The translations under genes and the position numbers were made by a program. A DNA stretch of 29,276 nt. Origin: an uncultured Alphaproteobacteria bacterium (GTDB taxonomy: Bacteria > Pseudomonadota > Alphaproteobacteria > RF32 > CAG-239). The stretch spans positions 1 to 29,276 of the forward strand of contig CAKQUE010000014.1 of NCBI GenBank assembly GCA_934277435.1. The letters run 5' to 3'. Positions 1 through 6,023 of this stretch are shown here, in pieces. The notes below the pieces were generated by a model. That model worked only from the letters and a program-made list of their open reading frames with translations. It was not told where the DNA came from and ran no database searches. How positions within the stretch are numbered: the stretch's first letter is position 1; every line of letters begins with the position of its first letter.

Positions 1-15
1 GTTGTTGCTGAATAA
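1..15 (+). CDS. 3' end of an upstream gene (possibly rpmA)
   Basis: Frame 1 reads Val-Val-Ala-Glu-stop, 20 bases before an intrinsic terminator. In many proteobacteria rplU-rpmA (L21, L27) lie directly before obgE, and a short acidic tail is acceptable for L27, so rpmA is the best guess. Frame 2 is also open, to a TAG at 34-36, but that stop would sit on the terminator stem. Too little sequence remains for a firm call. Confidence 0.3.
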   Translation, partial: VVAE

Positions 16-35
16 TCTTGCAGAAGAGTTAAAAT

Positions 36-62
36 AGGGGCGTTATGCCCCTTTATTTTTTA
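36..62 (+). terminator. Intrinsic terminator before obgE
   Basis: A perfect 6-bp stem, AGGGGC (36-41) with GCCCCT (47-52), has a 5-nt loop and is followed by a T-rich run. It closes the upstream transcript. obgE begins 40 bases later, so obgE is either reached by read-through or has its own promoter in the short AT-rich gap. Confidence 0.85.
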
Positions 63-101
63 TTTAAGGCTATTATTTGACCTTAAACAAAAGGAAAAGA
101 A

Positions 102-1163
102 ATGAAGTTTTTGGATCAGGCAAAAATATATATCAAAGCTGGTGACGGCGGTAAAGGCTGCGTGGCTTTTCGGCGCGAAAAGTTTATCGAGTTCGGCGGT
201 CCGAACGGTGGTGATGGCGGCGATGGCGGCAGCGTTTATTTTGAAGCTGTAGAAAATCTAAACACTCTTATAGATTTTCGCTATCAACAGCATTTTAAAG
301 CACAAAAAGGCCAGCAAGGCATGGGCTCGGAAATGACCGGATATAAAGGCGAAGATTTAATAATCAAAGTTCCGGTTGGCACTGAAATCGTGGCTGACGA
401 TGGCGAAACGGTGATTGCCGATATGGTTAAACCTGGTGAACGTTTTTTGATTGCCAAAGGCGGTAAGGGTGGTTTGGGTAACACTCGTTTTAAAAGCTCT
501 ACCAATCAAGCGCCGCGCTATGCCGGTCCAGGGACTCCAGGCGAAGAAATTTGGGTTTGGCTGCGCTTAAAAATTATTGCCGATGTCGGGCTGATTGGTT
601 TGCCAAACGCTGGTAAATCAACATTTTTGTCGGCGGTTACATCGGCTCGTCCAAAAATTGCCTCTTATCCATTTACAACATTGCATCCGCATTTGGGTGT
701 GGCTTGGATTGGCGGTAAGGAATTGGTTTTGGCTGATATCCCTGGGCTGATTGAAGGCGCGCACGAAGGTGTTGGCTTGGGTGATAGATTTTTGAAACAC
801 GTTGAGCGCTGCTCGGTGTTTTTACATTTGCTTGATGGCACTGCCGAAGATGTTGCTAACGACTACTTGACGATTCGCAAAGAGCTGGAATTGTATAACG
901 ATAAGCTAAAAAATAAGGCGGAAGTAGTGGCTTTGAATAAGTGTGACGCTTTAACGGCTGAAGAATTAGAAGAAAAGCTAGCAGCTTTGCAAAAAGTTAC
1001 AAAAAATCAGGTTTTTGCAATTTCGGCTGTTGCCGGTAAAAATTTGAACGATTGTTTAGCCGCTGTTGATAAGTTTGTTAGCCGCAATCGCAAAATGCAG
1101 AATCAACCTGCAGAAAATGAACAAATAGAAACAACAACTAAACCATGGTCGCCATTGGACTAA
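102..1163 (+). CDS. obgE: Obg family GTPase ObgE/CgtA
   Basis: Essential ribosome-associated GTPase acting in late 50S subunit assembly and the stringent response. The 353 residues show the full Obg layout. A glycine-rich Obg fold covers about 1-158 (MKFLDQAKIYIKAGDGGKGC start). The G domain follows, with G1 GLPNAGKS at 166-173, the switch I TT at 192-193, G3 DIPG at 212-215, NKCD at 279-282 and a G5 SA motif near 311. The C-terminal extension is short and polar, as in many alphaproteobacteria. The ATG is preceded by AAAAGGAAAAG. rsfS follows after 19 bases, so the two ribosome-assembly genes probably form one transcription unit. Family and start are clear. Confidence 0.98.
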   Translation: MKFLDQAKIYIKAGDGGKGCVAFRREKFIEFGGPNGGDGGDGGSVYFEAVENLNTLIDFRYQQHFKAQKGQQGMGSEMTGYKGEDLIIKVPVGTEIVADDGETVIADMVKPGERFLIAKGGKGGLGNTRFKSSTNQAPRYAGPGTPGEEIWVWLRLKIIADVGLIGLPNAGKSTFLSAVTSARPKIASYPFTTLHPHLGVAWIGGKELVLADIPGLIEGAHEGVGLGDRFLKHVERCSVFLHLLDGTAEDVANDYLTIRKELELYNDKLKNKAEVVALNKCDALTAEELEEKLAALQKVTKNQVFAISAVAGKNLNDCLAAVDKFVSRNRKMQNQPAENEQIETTTKPWSPLD

Positions 1164-1182
1164 AATTTTAAGGAGTAAAATC

Positions 1183-1527
1183 GTGGCAGCAAAAGATACA
1201 AAAGTATTGGACATAATCACCAAAGCCTTGGACGATATGAAGGCAGAAGATATTTCTATAATTGATTTGGAAGGCAAAACTTCAATTGCCGGTTATATGG
1301 TGGTGGCGAGCGGTACATCTAACCGTCATGTGGCCTCTATTGCGCAAAAAATTGAAGAAGCTTTGAAAGCTGCAGGTTGCCGTTGTTCGGTCGAGGGTGA
1401 AACTAAAGCTGATTGGGTTTTGATTGACGCTTTTGATGTGATTGTGCATATTTTCCGTCCTGAAGTTCGTGAGTTTTATAATTTGGAAAAAATGTGGACT
1501 TCTGCGGCTAATTTACGAAAAGAATAA
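1183..1527 (+). CDS. rsfS: Ribosomal silencing factor RsfS
   Basis: Binds ribosomal protein L14 on the 50S subunit and blocks subunit joining when nutrients are scarce. The 114 residues match the family: an N-terminal helix, then a core with DISIIDLEGKTSIAGYMVVA, the SGTSNRH motif near 43-49, EGETKADWVLIDAFDVIVHIF, and RPEVREFYNLEKMW near the end. The start is GTG at 1183, set by AAGGAG at 1170-1175 at good spacing; there is no better ATG. It lies 19 bases after obgE and is followed by a terminator at 1545. In many bacteria rsfS is next to rlmH; here rlmH is about 10 kb away on the other strand. Confidence 0.96.
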   Translation: MAAKDTKVLDIITKALDDMKAEDISIIDLEGKTSIAGYMVVASGTSNRHVASIAQKIEEALKAAGCRCSVEGETKADWVLIDAFDVIVHIFRPEVREFYNLEKMWTSAANLRKE

Positions 1528-1544
1528 TCTGTTTTTTTTATCCT

Positions 1545-1582
1545 AATGCGCTGTGTTTAGAAATAGGCAGAGCGCATTTTTT
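1545..1582 (+). terminator. Terminator of obgE-rsfS
   Basis: An 8-bp perfect stem, AATGCGCT (1545-1552) with AGCGCATT (1571-1578), has an 18-nt loop and runs into TTTTTT. On the other strand the stem is followed by AGGATA, not a T run, so it acts on the plus strand only. Confidence 0.85.
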
Positions 1583-1600
1583 ATATTTAAACAAAATCTG

Positions 1601-1628
1601 TTGAAATATTTAAAAACTCATATATAGT
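1601..1628 (+). promoter_or_regulatory. Sigma-70-type promoter for the hairpin-rich RNA
   Basis: TTGAAA (1601-1606) and TATAGT (1623-1628) are 16 bases apart. The site lies just after the rsfS terminator and about 7 bases before the first hairpin of the structured region, giving a start near 1635. Confidence 0.55.
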
Positions 1629-1634
1629 TTTAAG

Positions 1635-1908
1635 CGACTGCTTCTCAAAAAAAGAAGTGGTTGAGCTGTGACAAGCTCTCATCATAACCGGTGTTAGGGT
1701 ATAACATCGTTAAATTATCGGCAGGTTTAACTTGCCGATAGCAAAATATATCCCCGATTCATAGTGATATGGTTGGGGAGCTTTTAGCGTATGTCCAAAA
1801 GCTGTATCATCCATTTATGGAGCAGATACGGCTTTAAAGGCTGAAAGAGTCATTTTGTTATGATATGATTTGTCAACTTCCCGACCACCTTTTTGCAGGT
1901 GGTTTTTT
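1635..1908 (+). ncRNA. Candidate structured RNA or pilin-gene leader (unrecognised)
   Basis: This stretch has no convincing gene but is dense in hairpins and is bounded by a promoter and a terminator. Stems seen are: 1641-1645 with 1653-1657; 1663-1667 with 1674-1678 (GAGCT/AGCTC); 1689-1696 with 1702-1709 (8 bp, one G-U); 1716-1723 with 1733-1740 (TATCGGCA, 8 bp perfect); 1751-1755 with 1775-1779 (TCCCC/GGGGA); 1779-1785 with 1797-1803 (AGCTTTT/AAAAGCT); 1801-1808 with 1825-1832 (8 bp with an inner CCAT/ATGG); and the terminator at 1884. The sixth and seventh stems share 1801-1803 and cannot both form. I see no hallmark of RNase P, SRP, 6S, tmRNA or the c-di-GMP-I riboswitch. It could be an independent sRNA or a switch controlling the pilin gene 28 bases downstream. 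Confidence 0.55.
1884..1908 (+). terminator. Terminator between structured RNA and pilin gene
   Basis: A perfect 7-bp stem, ACCACCT (1884-1890) with AGGTGGT (1897-1903), has a 6-nt loop and a TTTTTT tract. It ends the structured RNA, or attenuates transcription into the pilin gene. Confidence 0.85.
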
Positions 1909-1936
1909 ATTTATAATAAAATATATGGAGGTTGAA

Positions 1937-2566
1937 ATGAAATGTAATCAAATCGGACGCAGTATGGTAGAAATGCTGGGCGTACTGGCTCTTATCGCGG
2001 TTCTTTCCGTTGGCGGTATCGCCGGATACAGCAAGGCAATGCAGATGTACAAATTAAATAAATGGAAATCAGATTTTGTAATGATGACTGCAAATCTCAA
2101 AACGGATTTTATCAGCAGCCGCAGCTATTCTGAAGTAGAAGAAACAGATTTAACTAATTTCTATAAAAACCTGAATATTATTCCACAGAGTATGCTGACA
2201 AACTCCAATCAAGATATTTTTGGTAATAGATTAGTAATTTACGCCCGTTCTAATCCTCATTTAGGGGTGGAAGAATCTCATTTTACCTTGCAACTTAAAA
2301 CACTGCCAAACAATGTTTCGGTAAAACAATGTCAAATATTATTTGAGTTTCTAAAAGATTTTGAAGATGCTTGGAGTACAACTCTAAATGAAGATAGTGT
2401 CGGAATTGGCGGTATTCTTTCCGTGTGCGGAAAATCAATACCGGATTCGATGGTAAGGGTTATTAAGTGTACCAAAGAATATAATTTTATAAAGATTGCT
2501 CAAAAATGTTCTGTTTGTGCCAAACAAAATTGTGATATAAAATTAGTCATTAATAACGGAAATTGA
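1937..2566 (+). CDS. Type IV pilin-like (pseudopilin) protein
   Basis: A 209-residue prepilin-like protein expected in the inner membrane and then in a pilus or pseudopilus. A short basic leader ends in Gly, followed by RSMVE with Glu at +5 of the predicted prepilin peptidase site, then a hydrophobic helix (MLGVLALIAVLSVGGIAGY). This is the class III signal rule with Arg-Ser-Met-Val in place of Phe-Thr-Leu-Ile. The rest is a soluble domain. Its Cys-rich C-terminus (CTKEYNF, CSVCAKQNC) may form disulfides. The start is ATG 1937, set by GGAGG at 1927-1931; the frame is open back to 1865, but that stretch crosses the terminator. No pilus assembly gene is nearby. Whether it is a major pilin, minor pilin or secretion pseudopilin cannot be told. 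Confidence 0.85.
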   Translation: MKCNQIGRSMVEMLGVLALIAVLSVGGIAGYSKAMQMYKLNKWKSDFVMMTANLKTDFISSRSYSEVEETDLTNFYKNLNIIPQSMLTNSNQDIFGNRLVIYARSNPHLGVEESHFTLQLKTLPNNVSVKQCQILFEFLKDFEDAWSTTLNEDSVGIGGILSVCGKSIPDSMVRVIKCTKEYNFIKIAQKCSVCAKQNCDIKLVINNGN

Positions 2567-2679
2567 TTTTCTGGATGCTAAATTAAACCATCTTTCGTAA
2601 CATTTTTGTTACGAATAGTCATAAATTTGCACAATTTGCTAAAATATTTTTTAGTTGCTGCAGCAAAAATTTGCAAAAT

Positions 2680-2715
2680 AAAGAAGGGAGCTTTAATCCA
2701 AAATCTCCCTTCTTT
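2680..2715. terminator. Bidirectional terminator between pilin gene and prfA
   Basis: An 11-bp perfect stem, AAAGAAGGGAG (2680-2690) with CTCCCTTCTTT (2705-2715), lies between convergent genes. On the minus strand the stem is followed by ATTTTGC; on the plus strand by AAGTCTATTAG. The T runs are modest but the position fits ends of both transcripts. A weaker hairpin, CGTAAC with GTTACG, lies at 2596-2613. Confidence 0.7.
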
Positions 2716-2766
2716 AAGTCTATTAGTTTTTTATATCTAGTATCTGTAACTAGCTGATTAAATTTT

Positions 2767-3837
2767 TTAATCCATTTCGGCTAAGCGGTCTGCTTGGTCT
2801 TCTGCGATTAATGCGTCTATAATTTCACCTAATGCTTCTCCGGAAACCACTTCGTCCAGCTTATATAATGTCAGATTAATTCGGTGGTCGGTCACGCGTC
2901 CTTGTGGATAGTTATAGGTGCGGATTCGCTCACTGCGGTCGCCGCTGCCCACTTGTAATTTACGTTTTTCAGAATAACTGGCGTCAATTGCCGATTTTTG
3001 GCTGTCATACAATCTAGCGCGCAAGTGATTCATCGCCTTTTCTTTATTTTTGAACTGCGAACGATCATCTTGGCATTGCACGACAATTCCGGTTGGAATA
3101 TGGGTAATACGCACCGCTGATTCCGTACGGTTAACGTGTTGTCCGCCGGCGCCTGAAGCTCTGTACACATCAATTTTTAAGTCGGCAGGATTGATATACA
3201 TATCAACTTCTTCAATTTCTGGTAAAACCGCCACTGTGGCTGCTGAGGTATGCACTCGTCCTTGGGATTCGGTAACAGGCACGCGTTGCACGCGGTGAGC
3301 GCCGGATTCAAATTTTAGCTTAGCAAAAACATCTTTACCGGTAATTTTTGCCGAAGCCTCCTTATAGCCGCCCAAGCCATTTTCATTGGCGTCTAAAATT
3401 TCAAATTTCCAGCCTTGTTTTTGTGAATAACGCTGATACATTTCAAACAGTACCGCCGCAAACAAGGCAGCCTCATCGCCGCCCGTACCGGCACGAACTT
3501 CTAAAATTGCGTTCTTTTCGTCATCAGCTTCTTTAGGGAGTAACAGAACGCGGATTTCTTTTTCCATTTCTGGCAGCTGTTCTTTGATTTCATAATATTC
3601 CGCCTCCGCCATTTCGCGCATTTCCTTATCTAAGGACGCGTCTTCCATCATGGCTTTATCGTCTTGCATAGACTGCGTATGCTTTTTGTAGTTTTCAATA
3701 GCGCCTACAACCGGTTCCAAAACCGACAGTTCTTTGTTGAGTTTTACCAATTCATCAGAAGAAATATTGGTAGAAAGCAGAGCTTGCACTTCTTCATAGC
3801 GGTTAACAACGTTGGCTAATTTTTCTTCAAAATTCAT
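2767..3837 (-). CDS. prfA: Peptide chain release factor 1
   Basis: Reads UAA and UAG stop codons and triggers peptide release. The 356 residues have the RF1 signatures: an N-terminal coiled coil, the PVT tripeptide (187-189) that marks RF1 rather than RF2, the GGQ motif at 231-233 in SGAGGQHVN, then RITHIPTGIVVQCQDDRSQF. The ATG overlaps the hisS stop as ATGA (3834-3837), so translation is probably coupled to hisS. It is the last gene of the ptsP-rodZ-hisS-prfA run on this strand. In most bacteria prfA is followed by prmC (the methylase of GGQ); no prmC is in this window. Confidence 0.98.
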   Translation of the reverse strand: MNFEEKLANVVNRYEEVQALLSTNISSDELVKLNKELSVLEPVVGAIENYKKHTQSMQDDKAMMEDASLDKEMREMAEAEYYEIKEQLPEMEKEIRVLLLPKEADDEKNAILEVRAGTGGDEAALFAAVLFEMYQRYSQKQGWKFEILDANENGLGGYKEASAKITGKDVFAKLKFESGAHRVQRVPVTESQGRVHTSAATVAVLPEIEEVDMYINPADLKIDVYRASGAGGQHVNRTESAVRITHIPTGIVVQCQDDRSQFKNKEKAMNHLRARLYDSQKSAIDASYSEKRKLQVGSGDRSERIRTYNYPQGRVTDHRINLTLYKLDEVVSGEALGEIIDALIAEDQADRLAEMD

Positions 3838-5072
3838 GCGTTTATTTCCTCAACAATATTTGCAAACTTAATATTTTTTTGTTCGCCGCTATCCAAATCT
3901 TTTACCGCGGCTTCGCTTTTTGCCAGTTCATCAGAACCAATAATCACAGCCTTAAACGCATTTGCTTTGACAGCCTTAGTCATACGTTTTTTCATATTTC
4001 CGCTATAACTTTGTTCAACTCTAAAACCAGCGCGGCGCAGCTGATTAGATATCTCCAGAGCCTTATCCTCGGCATCTTCTCCCATTGGAATAACAGCTAC
4101 CGGACGTGACATTTCCACATCATTTTCCAAGAGCATTGCCAAACGTTCAACACCGCAAGCCCAGCCGATACCGGCAACATCGCCGCCGCCCATCTGAGCC
4201 ACCAAGCCGTTATAACGACCGCCGGCCAAAACTGTACCTTGCGCGCCAAGTTTATCGGTTGTCAGCTCAAAAACAGTGTGCGTATAATAATCTAAACCGC
4301 GTACCAAACGGTTATTTACACGGTATTTTATACCTAACAAATCTAGTCCGTGTAAAACTTTGGCAAAAAATTCTTTTGAAGTTTCATTCAAGCTGTCGGC
4401 ATAGAGCGGGGCATTTTCCACCACCACTTTATCGCATTCTTCTTTAGAGTCTAAAACACGCAGCGGATTGCGCTCCAAACGGTTTTTACTGTCTTCCGAA
4501 AGTTCATTATAGTGTTCTTTTAAATATGCCACCAATTTTGTGCGATATTCGTCACGGCTTTCTGCGTCGCCCAAAGAATTAATTTCAACCGTGACTTGAC
4601 CGCTCAAGCCCAATTTTTCTAAAAATTCATAAGCCATGGCAATAACTTCAACATCAGCTTGCGGAGTTTCTACGCCCAAGAGTTCGACGCCAAATTGTGT
4701 AAATTGACGCTGACGGCCTTTTTGCGGACGTTCATAACGAAACATCGGACCGGTATAATAAAATTTTACCGGCAGATTTTGCTGCATACCGTTAGAAACA
4801 AACGCACGCACCACGCCGGCCGTGCCTTCGGGACGTAAAGTTAAACTTTCGCCGCCCTTGTCATTGAAGCAATACATCTCTTTGGTCACAATATCTGAGG
4901 TATCCCCCAAGTTGCGGGCAAAAACTTCCGTAAATTCAAAAATCGGAGTTTCAATTTCTTCAAATCCGTATTTTTCTACCACAGAAGAAGCTTCTTCTAC
5001 TACTTTTTTCATTTTTCTTTTAGCGGCGCCATACAAATCGTAAGTGCCGCGCACACTTTGCACTTTAGACAT
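3834..5072 (-). CDS. hisS: Histidyl-tRNA synthetase
   Basis: Class II synthetase that charges tRNA-His; cytoplasmic homodimer. Over 412 residues the family landmarks are in order: LTLRPEGTA at 78-86, motif 2 FRYERPQKGRQRQF at 111-124, the HisA block RGLDYYTHTVFE at 258-269 with AGGRYNGL after it, motif 3 GIGWACGVERL at 301-311, then the anticodon-binding domain (VAVIPMG onward). The length is normal. It starts 2 bases after the rodZ-like stop, with AGGATT inside that gene as ribosome binding site, and its stop overlaps the prfA start. This argues for one operon. Confidence 0.98.
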   Translation of the reverse strand: MSKVQSVRGTYDLYGAAKRKMKKVVEEASSVVEKYGFEEIETPIFEFTEVFARNLGDTSDIVTKEMYCFNDKGGESLTLRPEGTAGVVRAFVSNGMQQNLPVKFYYTGPMFRYERPQKGRQRQFTQFGVELLGVETPQADVEVIAMAYEFLEKLGLSGQVTVEINSLGDAESRDEYRTKLVAYLKEHYNELSEDSKNRLERNPLRVLDSKEECDKVVVENAPLYADSLNETSKEFFAKVLHGLDLLGIKYRVNNRLVRGLDYYTHTVFELTTDKLGAQGTVLAGGRYNGLVAQMGGGDVAGIGWACGVERLAMLLENDVEMSRPVAVIPMGEDAEDKALEISNQLRRAGFRVEQSYSGNMKKRMTKAVKANAFKAVIIGSDELAKSEAAVKDLDSGEQKNIKFANIVEEINA

Positions 5073-5074
5073 AT

Positions 5075-5980
5075 TTAATCCTGTTTCTGTTCTGCTGAAA
5101 TATATTTATCAAGACTGATATTAGTCTGTTTCATTGCCGAAGCTATTTTTGTTAGCTTGCCGTCAATATAAAAATCCACGTTATAATAGCGCCCGACAGA
5201 AACTATAAATCCCATTTCGTTAGGCACATCATATTTAAAACCTTTGCTGTATATACCGCTCAGCAGCACTTTGTCCCCCTGTTTCAATTCCAGCCAAGAC
5301 GGCCCTGACAAAACAATTTGTACACGTGGCGAGGCAACAGCGTCTGCATCTTCAGTTTTTTCTTCTGCAATTGGTTCAGCCTCTGTTTTTTCTACTTTTT
5401 TTTCTACACCTTCAACAGAAGTATTCTGTTCAGAATTTTGGAGATTTTCACTGCTTTCTTCATTATTTACAGCATCATCAATTCCCATTTCGGATAAAGA
5501 GGCATCATTTTCTTCAATAATTACCGGTTCCGGAACCACATCGCTTTCCAAAACTTCTTTTTCTTCAGTGATTTGTTTTGATTGATTATATGAAGAAACT
5601 CCAGACCATATTGCAAACACGGCGGCGATACCAATCAAGCCAATGCAAATATGCAGCAAACTAGGCCCACTGTATTCAGGTGCTGAGACAGCATTTTCTT
5701 CATTAATTATTTCTTTTTCTTCACCTGCATAAGCGGCCTGACGATAAGCTTGAACGATTCTGGCGGAATTTAGTCCCAAATATTCGGAATAGCTACGGAC
5801 AAAACCCAAACCATATGGCATTTGCGGCAGATTTTTTGTATCAAGATTTTCAATTGCTTCCAAATATACCTTGCGGATGCATAAATCTTTTGAAACATCT
5901 CCTAAAGTTTTGCCTTTTTTCAAACGTGTATTGCGCAGTAATTCGCCAACGTTTTGAGCATCATCAAATTCTTCCATCAT
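5075..5980 (-). CDS. RodZ-like helix-turn-helix membrane protein
   Basis: Domain order matches RodZ, the bitopic protein that ties MreB to the inner membrane and helps set rod shape. An N-terminal HTH_25-type region covers about 10-80 (VGELLRNTRLKKGKTLGDVS, KVYLEAIE, YGLGFVRSYSEYLGL). One membrane helix lies near 108-129 (LHICIGLIGIAAVFAIW), then a Glu-rich linker, then a C-terminal beta domain of the DUF4115 type (about 225-285, with PSWLELKQGDKVLLSG). The reading frame opens at TTG 5983, followed by two ATGs; AAGGTGA fits ATG 5980 best. mreB is not in the window, so the shape role is by family. It is followed at 2 bases by hisS. Confidence 0.85.
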   Translation of the reverse strand: MMEEFDDAQNVGELLRNTRLKKGKTLGDVSKDLCIRKVYLEAIENLDTKNLPQMPYGLGFVRSYSEYLGLNSARIVQAYRQAAYAGEEKEIINEENAVSAPEYSGPSLLHICIGLIGIAAVFAIWSGVSSYNQSKQITEEKEVLESDVVPEPVIIEENDASLSEMGIDDAVNNEESSENLQNSEQNTSVEGVEKKVEKTEAEPIAEEKTEDADAVASPRVQIVLSGPSWLELKQGDKVLLSGIYSKGFKYDVPNEMGFIVSVGRYYNVDFYIDGKLTKIASAMKQTNISLDKYISAEQKQD

Positions 5981-6023
5981 CAATCACCTTTTTCTTTATT
6001 TTGGGCCGGTTATAACATACTTT

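Noticed and set aside
1635..1908. RNase P RNA, SRP RNA, 6S RNA, tmRNA or c-di-GMP riboswitch
   Set aside because: None of the invariant core sequences of these RNAs that I know could be found, and the row of short hairpins does not match their overall shapes.
1865..1936. 24-residue N-terminal extension of the pilin frame
   Set aside because: It crosses the terminator, has no ribosome binding site, and would displace the prepilin leader. GGAGG supports ATG 1937.
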